NCBI RefSeq assembly: GCF_945957525.1
Contig: NZ_CAMFLA010000023.1
Span: 1 to 62,912, forward strand
Length of the DNA stretch: 62,912 bases
DNA from: an uncultured Aquitalea sp.
Lineage (GTDB): Bacteria; Pseudomonadota; Gammaproteobacteria; Burkholderiales; Chromobacteriaceae
Direction: 5' to 3'
Part shown: piece after piece, positions 33,572 to 43,105 of the stretch
Position numbering within the stretch: the stretch's first letter is position 1
Layout: the number at the start of each line of letters is the position of its first letter
Translations under genes and position numbers: made by a program
The notes under the pieces: model-generated
Database searches by the model: none
Told to the model about the DNA's origin: nothing
Seen by the model: the letters and a program-made list of their open reading frames with translations, nothing else

Positions 33572-36052
33572 TCAGCGGCTGCCCAGCACCGCCATCGGCG
33601 GCGTGCGGGTGACCTTGCCCACCAGCGGCCAGCCGGCGACGGTCACGACCAGCACACCGGACAGCACGCCGATGGGCAGCAGCATGTAATTGATCTCGAA
33701 CGGCAGATTGAACAGTCTGTTGGCCGCCAGCGCGCCTACCGCCATGGCGCCCACTGCGGCCAGCAAACCGGTGAACGCGCCCAGCCACACCAGCTCGGCC
33801 AGCACCACGGCGCGCACTTGCCGGTGCGACGCGCCCAAGGCGCGCATCAGGCTGGCGTCAAACAGGCGCTCATCGCGCGTGGCCGCCAGCGTGGCCCACA
33901 ACACCAGCACACCGGCCGCCAGCGCCAGCACGAACATGGCCTCGATGGCGCGGGTGAGTTTGTCCACCACGGAGCGCACCTCGTTCAGAATAGCCCCGAC
34001 ATCAATCACGGTGATATTGGGAAAACGCGCTACCAGCGTATTGATGAAGGCCTCGTCCGTCGCTGGCAGGCGGAAGCTGGTGATATAGCTGCCCGGCTGT
34101 TTGCCCAACAGCGACTCCGGCGCAATGACGAAGAAATTCACGCGAAAACTGTCCCAGGCCACGGCGCGCAGGCTGGTGACCCTGGCGCGATAGGTGGAGC
34201 CGGCAATATCAAAGGCCAGTGTATCGCCCAGCCGGATACCCAGCGTCTCAGCCAGCCCGCGCTCTACCGAAAACTGCGGTTTGGCGCGGCTCTCCCACCA
34301 CTTGCCGCTGACTACCTGATTGCCCTCGGGCAGGCTGTCGCGCCAGGAAAGGTTGAACTCTCTTTCGGCCAACCTGCGTGCGCGCTCGTCGCTCAGGGCA
34401 GACGGACGCAAAGGCTTGTCGTTGATGCTGAGCAGCCGCCCGCGGATCATCGGCGACAGTTCGGGCGGCTTCTCGCCCGCCATGGCGAAGGCGTTGCGCA
34501 GATCGTCGCGCTGACCGGGCTGGATATTGATGACGAAATGATTGGGCGCGTCGGCCGGCACACTCTGGCGCCAGGCGGCAATCAGGTCGTCGCGCACCAC
34601 GGTCAGCGTCAGCAACGCCATGAGCCCGATGGACAGCGAGGCAATCTGGATTACCGCCAGCCAGGGCCGGCGGGCAGCGTTGGCGACGCCAAAGCGCCAG
34701 CCAAAGCCGGCGGACGGCAGCTTGCGTAAGGCCCACACCGCCGCGCCCGCCATCGCGCCCACCAGCAAAAGGAAACCGGCCAGACCGGCCAGCAGCCAGG
34801 CCGCCAGTGCGGGATCGCCCATTTGCCAGGCCGCCAGCGACAGCAGCACGCCGATGGCCAGCGCGGGCGCCGCCAGACTGCGACGCATCACCGGCATGTC
34901 GTCGCGCAATACGGCCAGCGGCGATACCTGCCGGATGGCCAGCAAGGGAGGCAGCGCCAGTCCCGCCAGCAACACCAGCGCGGCGAAGGGCCCGGCCAGC
35001 CAGGTGGCGATGCCCGGCTCGGGCAACAATTCGCCCACAAAGCCGGACGCCAGCCGCATCATGCCGGTTTGCACCCCATAGCCGGCCACGGTACCGATCA
35101 GCCCGCAAAACAGCCCCAACAGCGCAAACAGCGATACAAACAGCCAGCCCACCTCGCTAGAGGTCAGCCCCAGGCAACGCAGCACCGCCACCGGCTGCCA
35201 GTGGCGAGCCAGATAGCGACGCACCGCCAGCACCACGGCGGCGGCGGCCAGCGCTACAGTCAGCATGGCGGTCAGCCCCAGAAAGCGCCGCGCACGCTCC
35301 AGCGCGGTGCGGATTTCCGGCCGCGCCTCTTCCACGTTTTCCAGTCGCGCTCCCGCCGGCAGGCGTTGCGACAGCCACTGGCGGTAGTCGCTGACGGCGC
35401 GATCGTCCCCCGCCACCATCAAGCGCCAGCGCGCGCGGCTGCCTTCCTGCATCAGACCGGTGCCCGGCAGATCGGCGGCGTTGAACATCAAGCGGGGAAT
35501 GAAGTTGTAGAGATCCATCGCGCCATCGGGCTCGCGCACGATTTCGCCGCCCAGTTTCAGCGAAAGATTGCCCACATTGAGCCTATCGCCGGCTTTCAGC
35601 CCCAGCTTGCGCGCCAGCCGCGCGTCCACCCAGGCCTCGCCGGGCGCAGGGCGCAGGGCGCCGCTCTGCTCGCCGCCGGCGCGTCGTACCGTTACCTCGC
35701 CGCGCAGCGGGTAGCGAGCGCCCACTGCCTTGTAGGTGGCCAACGCGGCCTGCCCGTTGGCAAACACCATGGAGGGGAAGCTGATATTGTCGGTGATGGC
35801 CAGCCCGCGGCGTTCGGCTTCTTGCCGCAAGGCGGGCGGTACCGGCGCATTGGCGTTGAGCACCAGATCGGCGGCCAGCAGCTGGGTGGCCTGCGTGGTC
35901 AGCGCCCGCTCTACCCGATCGGAAAAGAAACCCACGCTGGTCATGGCAACTACCGCCACCGCCAGCGCGAGGCCCAGAATGGTGAGTTCGCCGGACACCA
36001 GTTCGCGGCGCGCAAACCGCAGCGCCAGCATCAGTCTGCCAAAAAAGCTCAT
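33572..36052 (-). CDS. FtsX-like ABC transporter permease (YbbP-like)
   Basis: 826 residues with ten predicted membrane segments and large periplasmic domains, the layout of E. coli YbbP: N-terminal segment LTILGLALAVAVVAMTSVGFF, paired FtsX domains around residues 260-400 and 700-820, and ARRPWLAVIQIASLSIGLMALLTL in the middle. The start overlaps the ATPase stop (ATGA), so they form one transporter. Such systems act as mechanotransmitters or extract molecules from the membrane. The neighbouring divergent tesA recalls the ybbA-ybbP/tesA group of E. coli. A one-mismatch 12-mer repeat lies at 34364. Confidence 0.9.
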   Translation of the reverse strand: MSFFGRLMLALRFARRELVSGELTILGLALAVAVVAMTSVGFFSDRVERALTTQATQLLAADLVLNANAPVPPALRQEAERRGLAITDNISFPSMVFANGQAALATYKAVGARYPLRGEVTVRRAGGEQSGALRPAPGEAWVDARLARKLGLKAGDRLNVGNLSLKLGGEIVREPDGAMDLYNFIPRLMFNAADLPGTGLMQEGSRARWRLMVAGDDRAVSDYRQWLSQRLPAGARLENVEEARPEIRTALERARRFLGLTAMLTVALAAAAVVLAVRRYLARHWQPVAVLRCLGLTSSEVGWLFVSLFALLGLFCGLIGTVAGYGVQTGMMRLASGFVGELLPEPGIATWLAGPFAALVLLAGLALPPLLAIRQVSPLAVLRDDMPVMRRSLAAPALAIGVLLSLAAWQMGDPALAAWLLAGLAGFLLLVGAMAGAAVWALRKLPSAGFGWRFGVANAARRPWLAVIQIASLSIGLMALLTLTVVRDDLIAAWRQSVPADAPNHFVINIQPGQRDDLRNAFAMAGEKPPELSPMIRGRLLSINDKPLRPSALSDERARRLAEREFNLSWRDSLPEGNQVVSGKWWESRAKPQFSVERGLAETLGIRLGDTLAFDIAGSTYRARVTSLRAVAWDSFRVNFFVIAPESLLGKQPGSYITSFRLPATDEAFINTLVARFPNITVIDVGAILNEVRSVVDKLTRAIEAMFVLALAAGVLVLWATLAATRDERLFDASLMRALGASHRQVRAVVLAELVWLGAFTGLLAAVGAMAVGALAANRLFNLPFEINYMLLPIGVLSGVLVVTVAGWPLVGKVTRTPPMAVLGSR
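34364..34374 (-). repeat. GTTGGCCGAA-core repeat (one end mismatch)
   Basis: GGTTGGCCGAA followed by A; in frame as R-L-A-E-R in the permease gene. Confidence 0.7.
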
Positions 36053-36741
36053 GCGCGCGCCCCGGTCAACTCCCCATCCATCAGCCGGTAGATGGCGTCG
36101 CAACGGCTGGCCAGTTCGTTGTCGTGCGTTACCAGTACCAGCGAGGTGTGTTGTTCGGCATTCAGGCGGAACAGCAGGTCGATGATCTGGCGGCCGGTGG
36201 CGGGATCGAGATTGCCGGTGGGCTCATCGGCGAACAGGATGCCCGGATGAATGACGAAAGCCCGTGCCAGCGCCACGCGTTGCTGCTCGCCTCCGGACAA
36301 ATGCCGAGGGTAGTGCCCTACCCGGTGCCCCAAGCCGACATGTTCCAGCATGTCCAGCGCACTGTCGCGCGCATCCTTGCGGCCGGACAGTTCCAGCGGC
36401 AACATCACGTTTTCCAGCGCGGTCAGTTGTGGCATCAGCTGGAAATTCTGGAAGACGAACCCCACCTTGTCCCGGCGCAGGAGCGCGCGGCCGTCCTCGT
36501 CCAGTCCGGACAAAGGTTGGCCGAAGAGCGCCACCTCGCCCGACGACGGCCGATCCAGCCCCGCCAGCAAGGACAGCAAGGTAGACTTGCCGGAGCCGGA
36601 AGCGCCGACGATGGCCACGCTCTCTCCCGCCTGCAGCCGCAGGCTGGCCGAATGCAGGATGGAGAGCGGCTGGCCATGAAAAGACACCTGCTTGGCCACT
36701 TCGCTGGCAAGCAGCACGGTTTTGCTATCGATTGGAGTCAT
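36049..36741 (-). CDS. ABC transporter ATP-binding protein (YbbA-like)
   Basis: 230 residues. Walker A GASGSGKSTLLS, Q-loop VFQNFQLMP, signature LSGGEQQRVALARA and Walker B ILFADEPTGNLD, all of the LolD/MacB type. It powers the FtsX-like permease encoded next. Its ATG (36739-36741) directly abuts the tesA ATG on the other strand, and there is no Shine-Dalgarno sequence; a GTG at the ninth codon is an alternative start. Confidence 0.93.
   Translation of the reverse strand: MTPIDSKTVLLASEVAKQVSFHGQPLSILHSASLRLQAGESVAIVGASGSGKSTLLSLLAGLDRPSSGEVALFGQPLSGLDEDGRALLRRDKVGFVFQNFQLMPQLTALENVMLPLELSGRKDARDSALDMLEHVGLGHRVGHYPRHLSGGEQQRVALARAFVIHPGILFADEPTGNLDPATGRQIIDLLFRLNAEQHTSLVLVTHDNELASRCDAIYRLMDGELTGARA
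36515..36526 (+). repeat. GGTTGGCCGAAG repeat, copy 7
   Basis: Perfect, opposite in direction to the ATPase gene, where it reads F-G-Q-P; extended AAGGTTGGCCGAAG. Confidence 0.85.
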
Positions 36742-37338
36742 ATGCGTTTTGTCAGTCTCAAAGTGCTGCTGTGCTTGCTGGCGCTATCCGCCCTGCCCGT
36801 GCAGGCCGCCACCATTCTGGTGATGGGCGACAGCCTGTCGGCCGGATACGGCCTCTCGCCCGGTCAGGGCTGGGTGTCGCTGCTCTCCCATGAGCTTGGG
36901 GCGAAGCACCGCGTCGTCAATGCCAGCGTGTCCGGTGAAACCACCGACGGCGGCCTGTCGCGCCTGCCCGACGCGCTGTCTCGCCACAAACCGGACATCG
37001 TGGTGCTGGAGCTGGGCGCCAACGACGGCCTGCGCGGTCTGCCGCTGGCAAACATGCAGGCCAACCTGCAAAAGATGGTGGATCTGTCGCGCAAGGCCGG
37101 CGCCAAGGTAACTCTGGTGGGCATGGCGCTGCCCAGCAACTATGGCCCGCGCTATACCTCGGAGTTCCGGGCCGCCTACGATACGATCGCGCAGCGCAAC
37201 AAATTGCCCTATGTTCCCTTGCTGGTGGCGGGCTTCGCCACCGATTTGAGCAAGTTTCAGGCTGACGGCCTGCACCCGGTGGCATCCGTGCAACCCACCA
37301 TGATGCGCACGGTACTGGCCAAGCTGCCGCTGCGTTAG
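36742..37338 (+). CDS. tesA: Arylesterase / multifunctional acyl-CoA thioesterase I
   Basis: 198 residues: a signal peptide (MRFVSLKVLLCLLALSALPVQA), then an SGNH hydrolase with block I GDSLSAGYGLSPGQGW (catalytic Ser), block II Gly in VSGETTDGG, block III GANDGLRGL and block V DGLHPV (Asp and His). A periplasmic esterase/lysophospholipase. GGAG eight bases upstream lies inside the ABC gene's coding region because the two divergent start codons touch (CATATG). The longer frame to 36124 is antisense to the ATPase gene. Confidence 0.93.
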   Translation: MRFVSLKVLLCLLALSALPVQAATILVMGDSLSAGYGLSPGQGWVSLLSHELGAKHRVVNASVSGETTDGGLSRLPDALSRHKPDIVVLELGANDGLRGLPLANMQANLQKMVDLSRKAGAKVTLVGMALPSNYGPRYTSEFRAAYDTIAQRNKLPYVPLLVAGFATDLSKFQADGLHPVASVQPTMMRTVLAKLPLR

Positions 37339-37454
37339 CCAAAGAGCCGGCGTTTGCTGTTCCGCGCGGAACCGGGCAAGGCGCAGGCGGTTGGAAAAGG
37401 CATGCCCATGCCGAAACCGCATTCAAGCCACACGCGCAGATCGCAAACCGTCTC

Positions 37455-38696
37455 TCACTCCTTGGGCATCATGCCCAGCGTACTGGCCAGGCACACCCGG
37501 TTGCGGCCCAACCGCTTGGCCATGTAAAGCGCGTCGTCAGCCTGCTTCAAGCACTGCTTTACCGGATCGCCGGGCCGACAGGCGGTAACGCCGGCCGACA
37601 GCGTCACCGGGTAATCCGCCGGTACGCCCGGCCAGACATGCTGCGCCGCCGCCTGGCGGATTTCCGACATCTGCCCGGCCAGTTGTTGCTCGCTCAAGCC
37701 GGGGGCCAACACGACAAACTCCTCGCCGCCGTAACGGAACAAGCTGCATCCTGGCGGCAGCAATGAAGACAGGAACTCGACCAGCTCCCGCAGCACCTCG
37801 TCGCCCGCCTGATGGCCGAAGGCATCGTTTACTCGTTTGAAGTGGTCCAGGTCGAACATCGCCAGCGACCAGCGCGCGCCGGCGCTCAGACTGTGCGCGG
37901 CCGCCTCATCCAGCCGGCGGCGCAAAGCACGCTGGTTGTAGCAACCGGTGAGCGCGTCACACTCAAGCAAACGTTGCTGCCGCTCCAGCGCTGCAGTCAG
38001 CGCCACACGCATGGTTTCCAGCTCCTCGCGTTTGATGGCGGCCTGCACGTGCATGTCCACCAGCTCGTCCATCATGCCCTGATTGAGCTGCTTGAGCCGC
38101 ACGGTATCGAACAGGATGCCCCGGTAACGCTCGACAAAGCGCCACTGCGACAGCACGAACAGCCCCAGCCCCAACAGCACCATCTGATCGAGCCGGTCCG
38201 GCGAGGTCATCAACGCCAGCAAGGGGTAGCTCCAGTAGGCGAGGAAAAACGGTCGGTGCAGTTCGCGACAGGGGGCCAGGATCAGGCAACTGAGCGAGAA
38301 TGCTCCCGCCAGCCACGCCACCAGCAAGATCCGGTACGGATCGCTGGCCTGACTGGGGTACAGGAACCACATGGCGCCGCCCCAAGCGAGACCGCACGCC
38401 AGCATCAGGGTGCGCACGTCCGGGTAATGCTTGAACACGTCCAGCGGCGTGACGCATTCGCGCTGACTGCGCAGCACGCGGCGATACAGCAGGCACTCGA
38501 TGACAAGAAACAGCGCCACCCAGCTCCAGACTCGCCAGCCCTCGGCGTGTCCCGTCATCATCAACGCCAGCAAGGGCAGAAACAGCACTGCCGGGGGAAC
38601 AGACTGCTGCGCCACCGTCATGAAATGGCGCGCCAGATCCGCCTCTTCGCGCGGGAAGCGGCTATGCGCGGGCCACGGCAACCGCTCCGGGTTCAT
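37455..38696 (-). CDS. Membrane-bound diguanylate cyclase (copy 1 of a tandem pair)
   Basis: 413 residues. Six or so membrane helices in the first ~190 residues, a coiled coil, then GGDEF with DALTGCYNQRALRRRL, FDLDHFKRVND and active site RYGGEEF. No RxxD I-site is seen (PPGC at that position), so product inhibition may be absent. ATG 38696 overlaps the stop of the next GGDEF gene (ATGA), so it is the second gene of a two-gene operon. Confidence 0.9.
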   Translation of the reverse strand: MNPERLPWPAHSRFPREEADLARHFMTVAQQSVPPAVLFLPLLALMMTGHAEGWRVWSWVALFLVIECLLYRRVLRSQRECVTPLDVFKHYPDVRTLMLACGLAWGGAMWFLYPSQASDPYRILLVAWLAGAFSLSCLILAPCRELHRPFFLAYWSYPLLALMTSPDRLDQMVLLGLGLFVLSQWRFVERYRGILFDTVRLKQLNQGMMDELVDMHVQAAIKREELETMRVALTAALERQQRLLECDALTGCYNQRALRRRLDEAAAHSLSAGARWSLAMFDLDHFKRVNDAFGHQAGDEVLRELVEFLSSLLPPGCSLFRYGGEEFVVLAPGLSEQQLAGQMSEIRQAAAQHVWPGVPADYPVTLSAGVTACRPGDPVKQCLKQADDALYMAKRLGRNRVCLASTLGMMPKE

Positions 38697-39943
38697 GCCG
38701 CCTCCCCCGCGCCGGCGCGCAGACTGCCGTACGCTACCTGATTGCGGCCATTGCGCTTGGCCTGATACAACAGCTCGTCGGCGCGACGCACCAGCGCCGG
38801 CCAGTCGCCACCGGGACAGGCAACCACCACGCCGATGGATACCGTTACCGGCCCGCCCTCCACCCAGTTGCTCCAGTCGTGGCCGGCAACGCACCGGCAC
38901 AAGTCCTCCATGCGACGCGCGGCCTCGTCAAGCTCCAGGCCTTCGGCCAACCAGAGAAACTCCTCGCCGCCGTAGCGGCCGAACAGGTCGCCTTGTCGCA
39001 ATTGCGCGCTAACCAGCCGGCAGAACTGCGTCAGCACCTCGTCGCCCACCAGATGGCCGCCGTTGTCATTGATGCGCTTGAAGTGGTCCAGATCCAGCAT
39101 GGCCAGGGCCAGCGGCCGGCCCGACGCCTGGCTGACCAGCGCCTCGCCATGCTGCATCAGCGCGCGCCGGCTCAATACGCCGGTAAGCGGATCATGCGAC
39201 ACCATGTCTTCAATACTGGCCAAAGCGGTGTCCAGCTCCAGGTTTTGCTCTTCCAGCTGCCGGTTGTAGACATCCAGCCGCTGCTTTTGCTCGGTCAGGT
39301 CGCCAATCAGCCGGGCGTTTTCTTCACGAATGGAAAACCCGGCGCGGATATAGGCGTGCAAAGGGCGCGACATGTAGGCCAGCGCCAGAATGAACATGCC
39401 GATGGTGAGCAGCGCGCCCTGGATCAGCAAGGAAGGAATGAGCAGGAGCCGGACGGTGACTACCGTCCACAAGCCCAGAATGCAGCTGAACATCAGCAGC
39501 CGCACGCCTGCAAAATAGGCAGCAAAGGAGGACGACACCGCCGTCAACCACATCAACACCACCAGCAGATAGAGCAGGTCATTGTCGCCCACCAGCCACC
39601 ACACCGCGCTGCCCCACATGATGTTGACCAATGTGGCGGCGCAGGCAAACAGACTAAAACGCACATTGGTCGGCTGGCCGCGCTCAACGAAGCGCGTAAT
39701 GACGCGAAACAGCAATTGCGCCGAAGTCAGGCTGCCCCACCAAGCGGCAACCATGGGCAAGGGTCTGTGCGAGGCCATCAGCACGGCCAGCAGCAAAGCC
39801 CCCGCCATGGAGAAGGGCTGAACCTCCATGATGGTATGCATGACATGCCGTCGGATCGCGGCTTCGGTTCGCTGTGGCAGTTCAGTCCCCGGAAAATTCT
39901 GACGATGTCGTCTGATTGTGGAACAGGGCGACCGGCTTGTCAT
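38693..39943 (-). CDS. Membrane-bound diguanylate cyclase (copy 2 of a tandem pair)
   Basis: 416 residues with six membrane helices (from MAGALLLAVLMASHRP to LLTIGMFILALAYMS), a coiled coil (EQKQRLDVYNRQLEEQNLEL), then GGDEF with HDPLTGVLSRRAL, LDLDHFKRIND, active site RYGGEEF and an intact I-site RQGD. Architecture parallels the overlapping downstream gene, suggesting duplication followed by loss of feedback control in the other copy. The start is uncertain; an internal ATG at residue 35 would remove a soluble N-terminal stretch. Confidence 0.9.
   Translation of the reverse strand: MTSRSPCSTIRRHRQNFPGTELPQRTEAAIRRHVMHTIMEVQPFSMAGALLLAVLMASHRPLPMVAAWWGSLTSAQLLFRVITRFVERGQPTNVRFSLFACAATLVNIMWGSAVWWLVGDNDLLYLLVVLMWLTAVSSSFAAYFAGVRLLMFSCILGLWTVVTVRLLLIPSLLIQGALLTIGMFILALAYMSRPLHAYIRAGFSIREENARLIGDLTEQKQRLDVYNRQLEEQNLELDTALASIEDMVSHDPLTGVLSRRALMQHGEALVSQASGRPLALAMLDLDHFKRINDNGGHLVGDEVLTQFCRLVSAQLRQGDLFGRYGGEEFLWLAEGLELDEAARRMEDLCRCVAGHDWSNWVEGGPVTVSIGVVVACPGGDWPALVRRADELLYQAKRNGRNQVAYGSLRAGAGEAA
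38941..38952 (-). repeat. GGTTGGCCGAAG repeat, copy 8
   Basis: Perfect and in frame (W-L-A-E-G) in the second tandem cyclase gene. Confidence 0.8.
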
Positions 39944-39957
39944 CGGTCATGAAACAA

Positions 39958-39982
39958 CAAAGCCCCGCAGAGCGGGGCTTTG
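39958..39982 (-). terminator. ahpC terminator
   Basis: CAAAGCCCCGC-AGA-GCGGGGCTTTG stem, T-rich on the minus strand after the hairpin. Confidence 0.85.
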
Positions 39983-40001
39983 TGGGCGAAAAGAACCGGA
40001 A

Positions 40002-40616
40002 TTACAGTTCTTTGGCGTTTTCGGCCAGGTAGGAAGCCACGCCTTCAGCGCTCGGCTTCATGCCCTTCTTGCCCTTGGACCAACCAGCCGGGCACACTTC
40101 GCCGTGCTCTTCGGTGAACTGCAGCGCGTCAACCATGCGCAGCATTTCGTCCACGTTGCGGCCCAGCGGCAGGTTGTTCACCACTTGGTGCTGCACCACG
40201 CCGGACTTGTCGATCAGGAAAGAACCGCGGAAAGCCACGCCGCCATCGGCTTCAACGTCGAAAGCCTTGCACAGGTCGTGCTGGATGTCGGCCACCAGGG
40301 TGTAACCCACTTCGCCGATACCGCCCTTGTCCACCGGCGTGTTGCGCCAGGCGGCGTGGGTGAACTGGCTGTCGATGGACACGCCGATCACTTCCACATT
40401 GCGCTTCTTGAACTCTTCCAGACGATGATCGAAAGCGATCAGTTCGGACGGGCACACGAAGGTGAAGTCCAGCGGGTAGAAGAACACCACGGCGTATTTG
40501 CCGGCGGCGGCTTCCTTGAAGGAGTAGTTGTCAACGATCTGACCATCGCCCAGAACAGCGGAGAAGGTCTTCTCACCAGCAAAGAACGGGGCTTGTTTAC
40601 CAACGAGTACAGCCAT
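40002..40616 (-). CDS. ahpC: Typical 2-Cys peroxiredoxin (AhpC/Prx)
   Basis: 204 residues. Peroxidatic Cys in DFTFVCPSE (about residue 56), resolving Cys in HGEVCPAGW (about 176), with an FYPLDF strand. It reduces H2O2 and organic peroxides. The tail continues past the resolving cysteine, so it is the long Prx1/AhpC type rather than a 1-Cys form. No ahpF or ahpD next to it, so it may be reduced by thioredoxin. A candidate promoter lies 75-105 bases upstream. AAGGAG precedes the ATG. Confidence 0.93.
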   Translation of the reverse strand: MAVLVGKQAPFFAGEKTFSAVLGDGQIVDNYSFKEAAAGKYAVVFFYPLDFTFVCPSELIAFDHRLEEFKKRNVEVIGVSIDSQFTHAAWRNTPVDKGGIGEVGYTLVADIQHDLCKAFDVEADGGVAFRGSFLIDKSGVVQHQVVNNLPLGRNVDEMLRMVDALQFTEEHGEVCPAGWSKGKKGMKPSAEGVASYLAENAKEL

Positions 40617-40691
40617 GTGGATCTCCTTATAGGTCTTGACATGACAACGCTTCCTTTATCGGGCATAGGGAAACGTCGCGAAATGCGAGGC

Positions 40692-40721
40692 TTTATAAAT
40701 CAGCCGGCCGGACTGGCGCAA
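40692..40721 (-). promoter_or_regulatory. Candidate ahpC promoter
   Basis: On the minus strand TTGCGC (40721-40716), an 18-base spacer and TATAAA (40697-40692). Confidence 0.5.
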
Positions 40722-40834
40722 ATTGTAAATCCATATCATGACGATAAAGTTTTGCAATCATGGTCGCCCGACAGCCGTAGCGGCCATCAAGAACAGATGG
40801 CGCCCCAGTCCGCGATTTTCAAGCCCGCGCCAGC

Positions 40835-41101
40835 TTAGCGGTCGCGCAGGCGATGGCTGTGACTGGCGTCCAGATCCAGACCGTACACTTCCTTTAGCTG
40901 GCGAATGCGCGCCAGCGACTCTTCGCCAAACGGCGTCTTGCCGTCAAAGGCGTGCAACACAATGCCTTCCAGCAAATCGCCCAGCGAAATGTCATGGTAT
41001 TCCGCCATGCCCTTGAGCACCTTGAGCAGACGCTTTTCAATTTTCACGCCGGTTTGCACGCGCTCCACCAACACCTCTTGCTTGTCGTTTTCTTGCGCCA
41101 T
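40835..41101 (-). CDS. Small conserved-looking protein, possibly ribbon-helix-helix type
   Basis: 88 residues: an acidic start, then VQTGVKIEKRLLKVLKGMAEYHDISLGDLLEGIVLHAF, which has the strand-helix-helix spacing of small DNA-binding proteins, and a C-terminal helix ESLARIRQLKEVYGLDLD. GGGAG seven bases before ATG 41101 favours that start over ATG 41125. An AT-rich promoter region with a TACATATGTA palindrome lies upstream. Role unknown; a transcriptional function is a guess. Confidence 0.65.
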   Translation of the reverse strand: MAQENDKQEVLVERVQTGVKIEKRLLKVLKGMAEYHDISLGDLLEGIVLHAFDGKTPFGEESLARIRQLKEVYGLDLDASHSHRLRDR

Positions 41102-41172
41102 CTCGCTCTCCCAATTCAATTTCAAAGTGAGATACTATTTTACATATGTACATAGATAAATATCAAGATGAA

Positions 41173-41199
41173 AAAACGGGCGCTGCTTGCGCCCGTTTT
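41173..41199 (-). terminator. aspS terminator
   Basis: AAAACGGGCGC/GCGCCCGTTTT stem, T-rich on both sides, 20 bases after the aspS stop. Confidence 0.9.
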
Positions 41200-41218
41200 C
41201 TGTACTGCCGCTTCAGCT

Positions 41219-43021
41219 TCAGGCGGCCGGTTCGGCCTTCTGACGCAGGCGCAGGTTCAGCTCGCGCAGTTGCTTGTCGTCCACGGCGTTCGGCGCATTG
41301 GTCAGCAGGCACTGGGCGCGCTGGGTCTTCGGGAAGGCAATGACGTCGCGAATGGATTCGGCGCCGGCCATCAGGGTAACCAGACGGTCCAGACCAAAAG
41401 CCAGGCCGCCATGCGGAGGCGCGCCAAACTTCAAGTTGTCCAACAGGAAGCCGAACTTGTTCTGCTGCTCTTCCGGGGTGATCTTCAGCGCGGCGAATAC
41501 CTTCTCTTGCACATCCGCACGGTGGATACGCACGGAACCACCGCCGATCTCCCAACCGTTCAGCACCATGTCGTAGGCGCGTGCCAGGCAAGCGCCCGGA
41601 TCGGTGTCCATCAGGTCTTCATGGCCGGGCTTCGGGCTGGTGAACGGATGGTGGCAGGCAGTCCAGCGATCGGCCTCTTCGTCGTGTTCGAACATCGGGA
41701 AGTCCACCACCCACAGCGGACGCCATTCGCGCACGAAGTAGCCGTCCTTCTCGCCACGCTCGTGACCGATCTTGATACGCAGCGCGCCGATGGCTTCGTT
41801 AACCACCTTGGCCTTGTCGGCGCCGAAGAAGATGATGTCGCCGTTGTCGGCGCCGGTACGCGCCATGATTTCTTCCAGCGCGGCAACGGACAGGAACTTG
41901 ACGATGGGCGACTGCAGGCCGCTGGTTTCGTCATTGGTGATCTTGCTCTTGTCGTTGACCTTGATGTAGGCCAGACCCTTGGCGCCGTAGATGCCGACAA
42001 ATTGGGTGTACTCGTCGATTTCCTTGCGGGAAATGGCCGCGCCGCCGGGTACGCGCAGGGCCACGACACGGCCGTTGGCCATGTCGGCGGCACCGCGGAA
42101 TACCTTGAATTCCTCGGTCTTCATCAGGTCGGTCAGTTCGGTGAACTTGAGCGACACGCGCAGGTCCGGCTTGTCCGAGCCGTAGTAGAACATGGCGTCG
42201 TTGTAAGTCATGCGCGGGAACTTGCCCAGCTCGACATTCATCACGTCGCGGAAGATTTCCTGCGCCATGTTTTCCGTGATGTCCATGATCTCGTCTTCGT
42301 TCAGGAACGAAGTCTCGATATCGATCTGGGTGAATTCGGGCTGACGGTCGGCGCGCAGGTCTTCGTCGCGGAAGCACTTGGTAATCTGGTAGTAGCGATC
42401 AAAGCCGGCCACCATCAACAGCTGCTTGAACAGCTGCGGCGATTGCGGCAGGGCGAAGAATTCACCCGGATGCACGCGGGAGGGCACCAGGTAGTCTCGG
42501 GCGCCTTCCGGGGTGGAGCGGGTCAGCATCGGGGTTTCGATGTCGATGAAGCCCTGCTTGTCCAGATGGTTGCGCACGCCCATGGCCACGCGGTAGCGCA
42601 GGCGCAGGTTCTTTTGCATCGGCGCGCGACGCAGGTCGATCACGCGATTCAGCAGACGCACGTTTTCCGAGATGTTTTCGTCGTCAATCTGGAAGGGCGG
42701 CGTAGCGGCGCTGTTGAGGATTTCGATTTCCTTGGCCAGGATTTCGATCTCGCCGGAAATCATCTTGCTATTGGCGGTGCCGGCCGGGCGTTCGCGCACG
42801 ATGCCGGTGATGGCCAGCACGAATTCATTGCGGCTGCTGTCGGCCAGCTTGAAAGCTTCCGGGGTATCCGGGTCGATCACCACCTGCACCAGGCCTTCGC
42901 GGTCGCGCAGATCGATGAAGATCACGCCGCCGTGGTCGCGGCGACGGTGCGCCCAGCCTTTTACGGTCACGGTCTGACCGAGGTATTTCTTGTCAATAAG
43001 TCCGCAATAATCGGTACGCAT
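41219..43021 (-). CDS. aspS: Aspartyl-tRNA synthetase
   Basis: 600 residues; class IIb synthetase. An N-terminal OB-fold anticodon domain ([23 protein letters not shown]), catalytic motifs [25 protein letters not shown], the flipping loop and [29 protein letters not shown], the bacterial insertion domain, and motif 3 [10 protein letters not shown]. Betaproteobacterial AspRS is often non-discriminating, which cannot be decided here. Third gene of the fmdB-DUF502-aspS operon. Confidence 0.97.
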   Translation of the reverse strand: MRTDYCGLIDKKYLGQTVTVKGWAHRRRDHGGVIFIDLRDREGLVQVVIDPDTPEAFKLADSSRNEFVLAITGIVRERPAGTANSKMISGEIEILAKEIEILNSAATPPFQIDDENISENVRLLNRVIDLRRAPMQKNLRLRYRVAMGVRNHLDKQGFIDIETPMLTRSTPEGARDYLVPSRVHPGEFFALPQSPQLFKQLLMVAGFDRYYQITKCFRDEDLRADRQPEFTQIDIETSFLNEDEIMDITENMAQEIFRDVMNVELGKFPRMTYNDAMFYYGSDKPDLRVSLKFTELTDLMKTEEFKVFRGAADMANGRVVALRVPGGAAISRKEIDEYTQFVGIYGAKGLAYIKVNDKSKITNDETSGLQSPIVKFLSVAALEEIMARTGADNGDIIFFGADKAKVVNEAIGALRIKIGHERGEKDGYFVREWRPLWVVDFPMFEHDEEADRWTACHHPFTSPKPGHEDLMDTDPGACLARAYDMVLNGWEIGGGSVRIHRADVQEKVFAALKITPEEQQNKFGFLLDNLKFGAPPHGGLAFGLDRLVTLMAGAESIRDVIAFPKTQRAQCLLTNAPNAVDDKQLRELNLRLRQKAEPAA

Positions 43022-43105
43022 CGGGTAACCCTTGTCTTTGTATGCTTGTATGTCTGGAAATCAGGAATCTGGAGAGTACGCCAAGCTTTGCCGGCTAGGC
43101 TGCAC

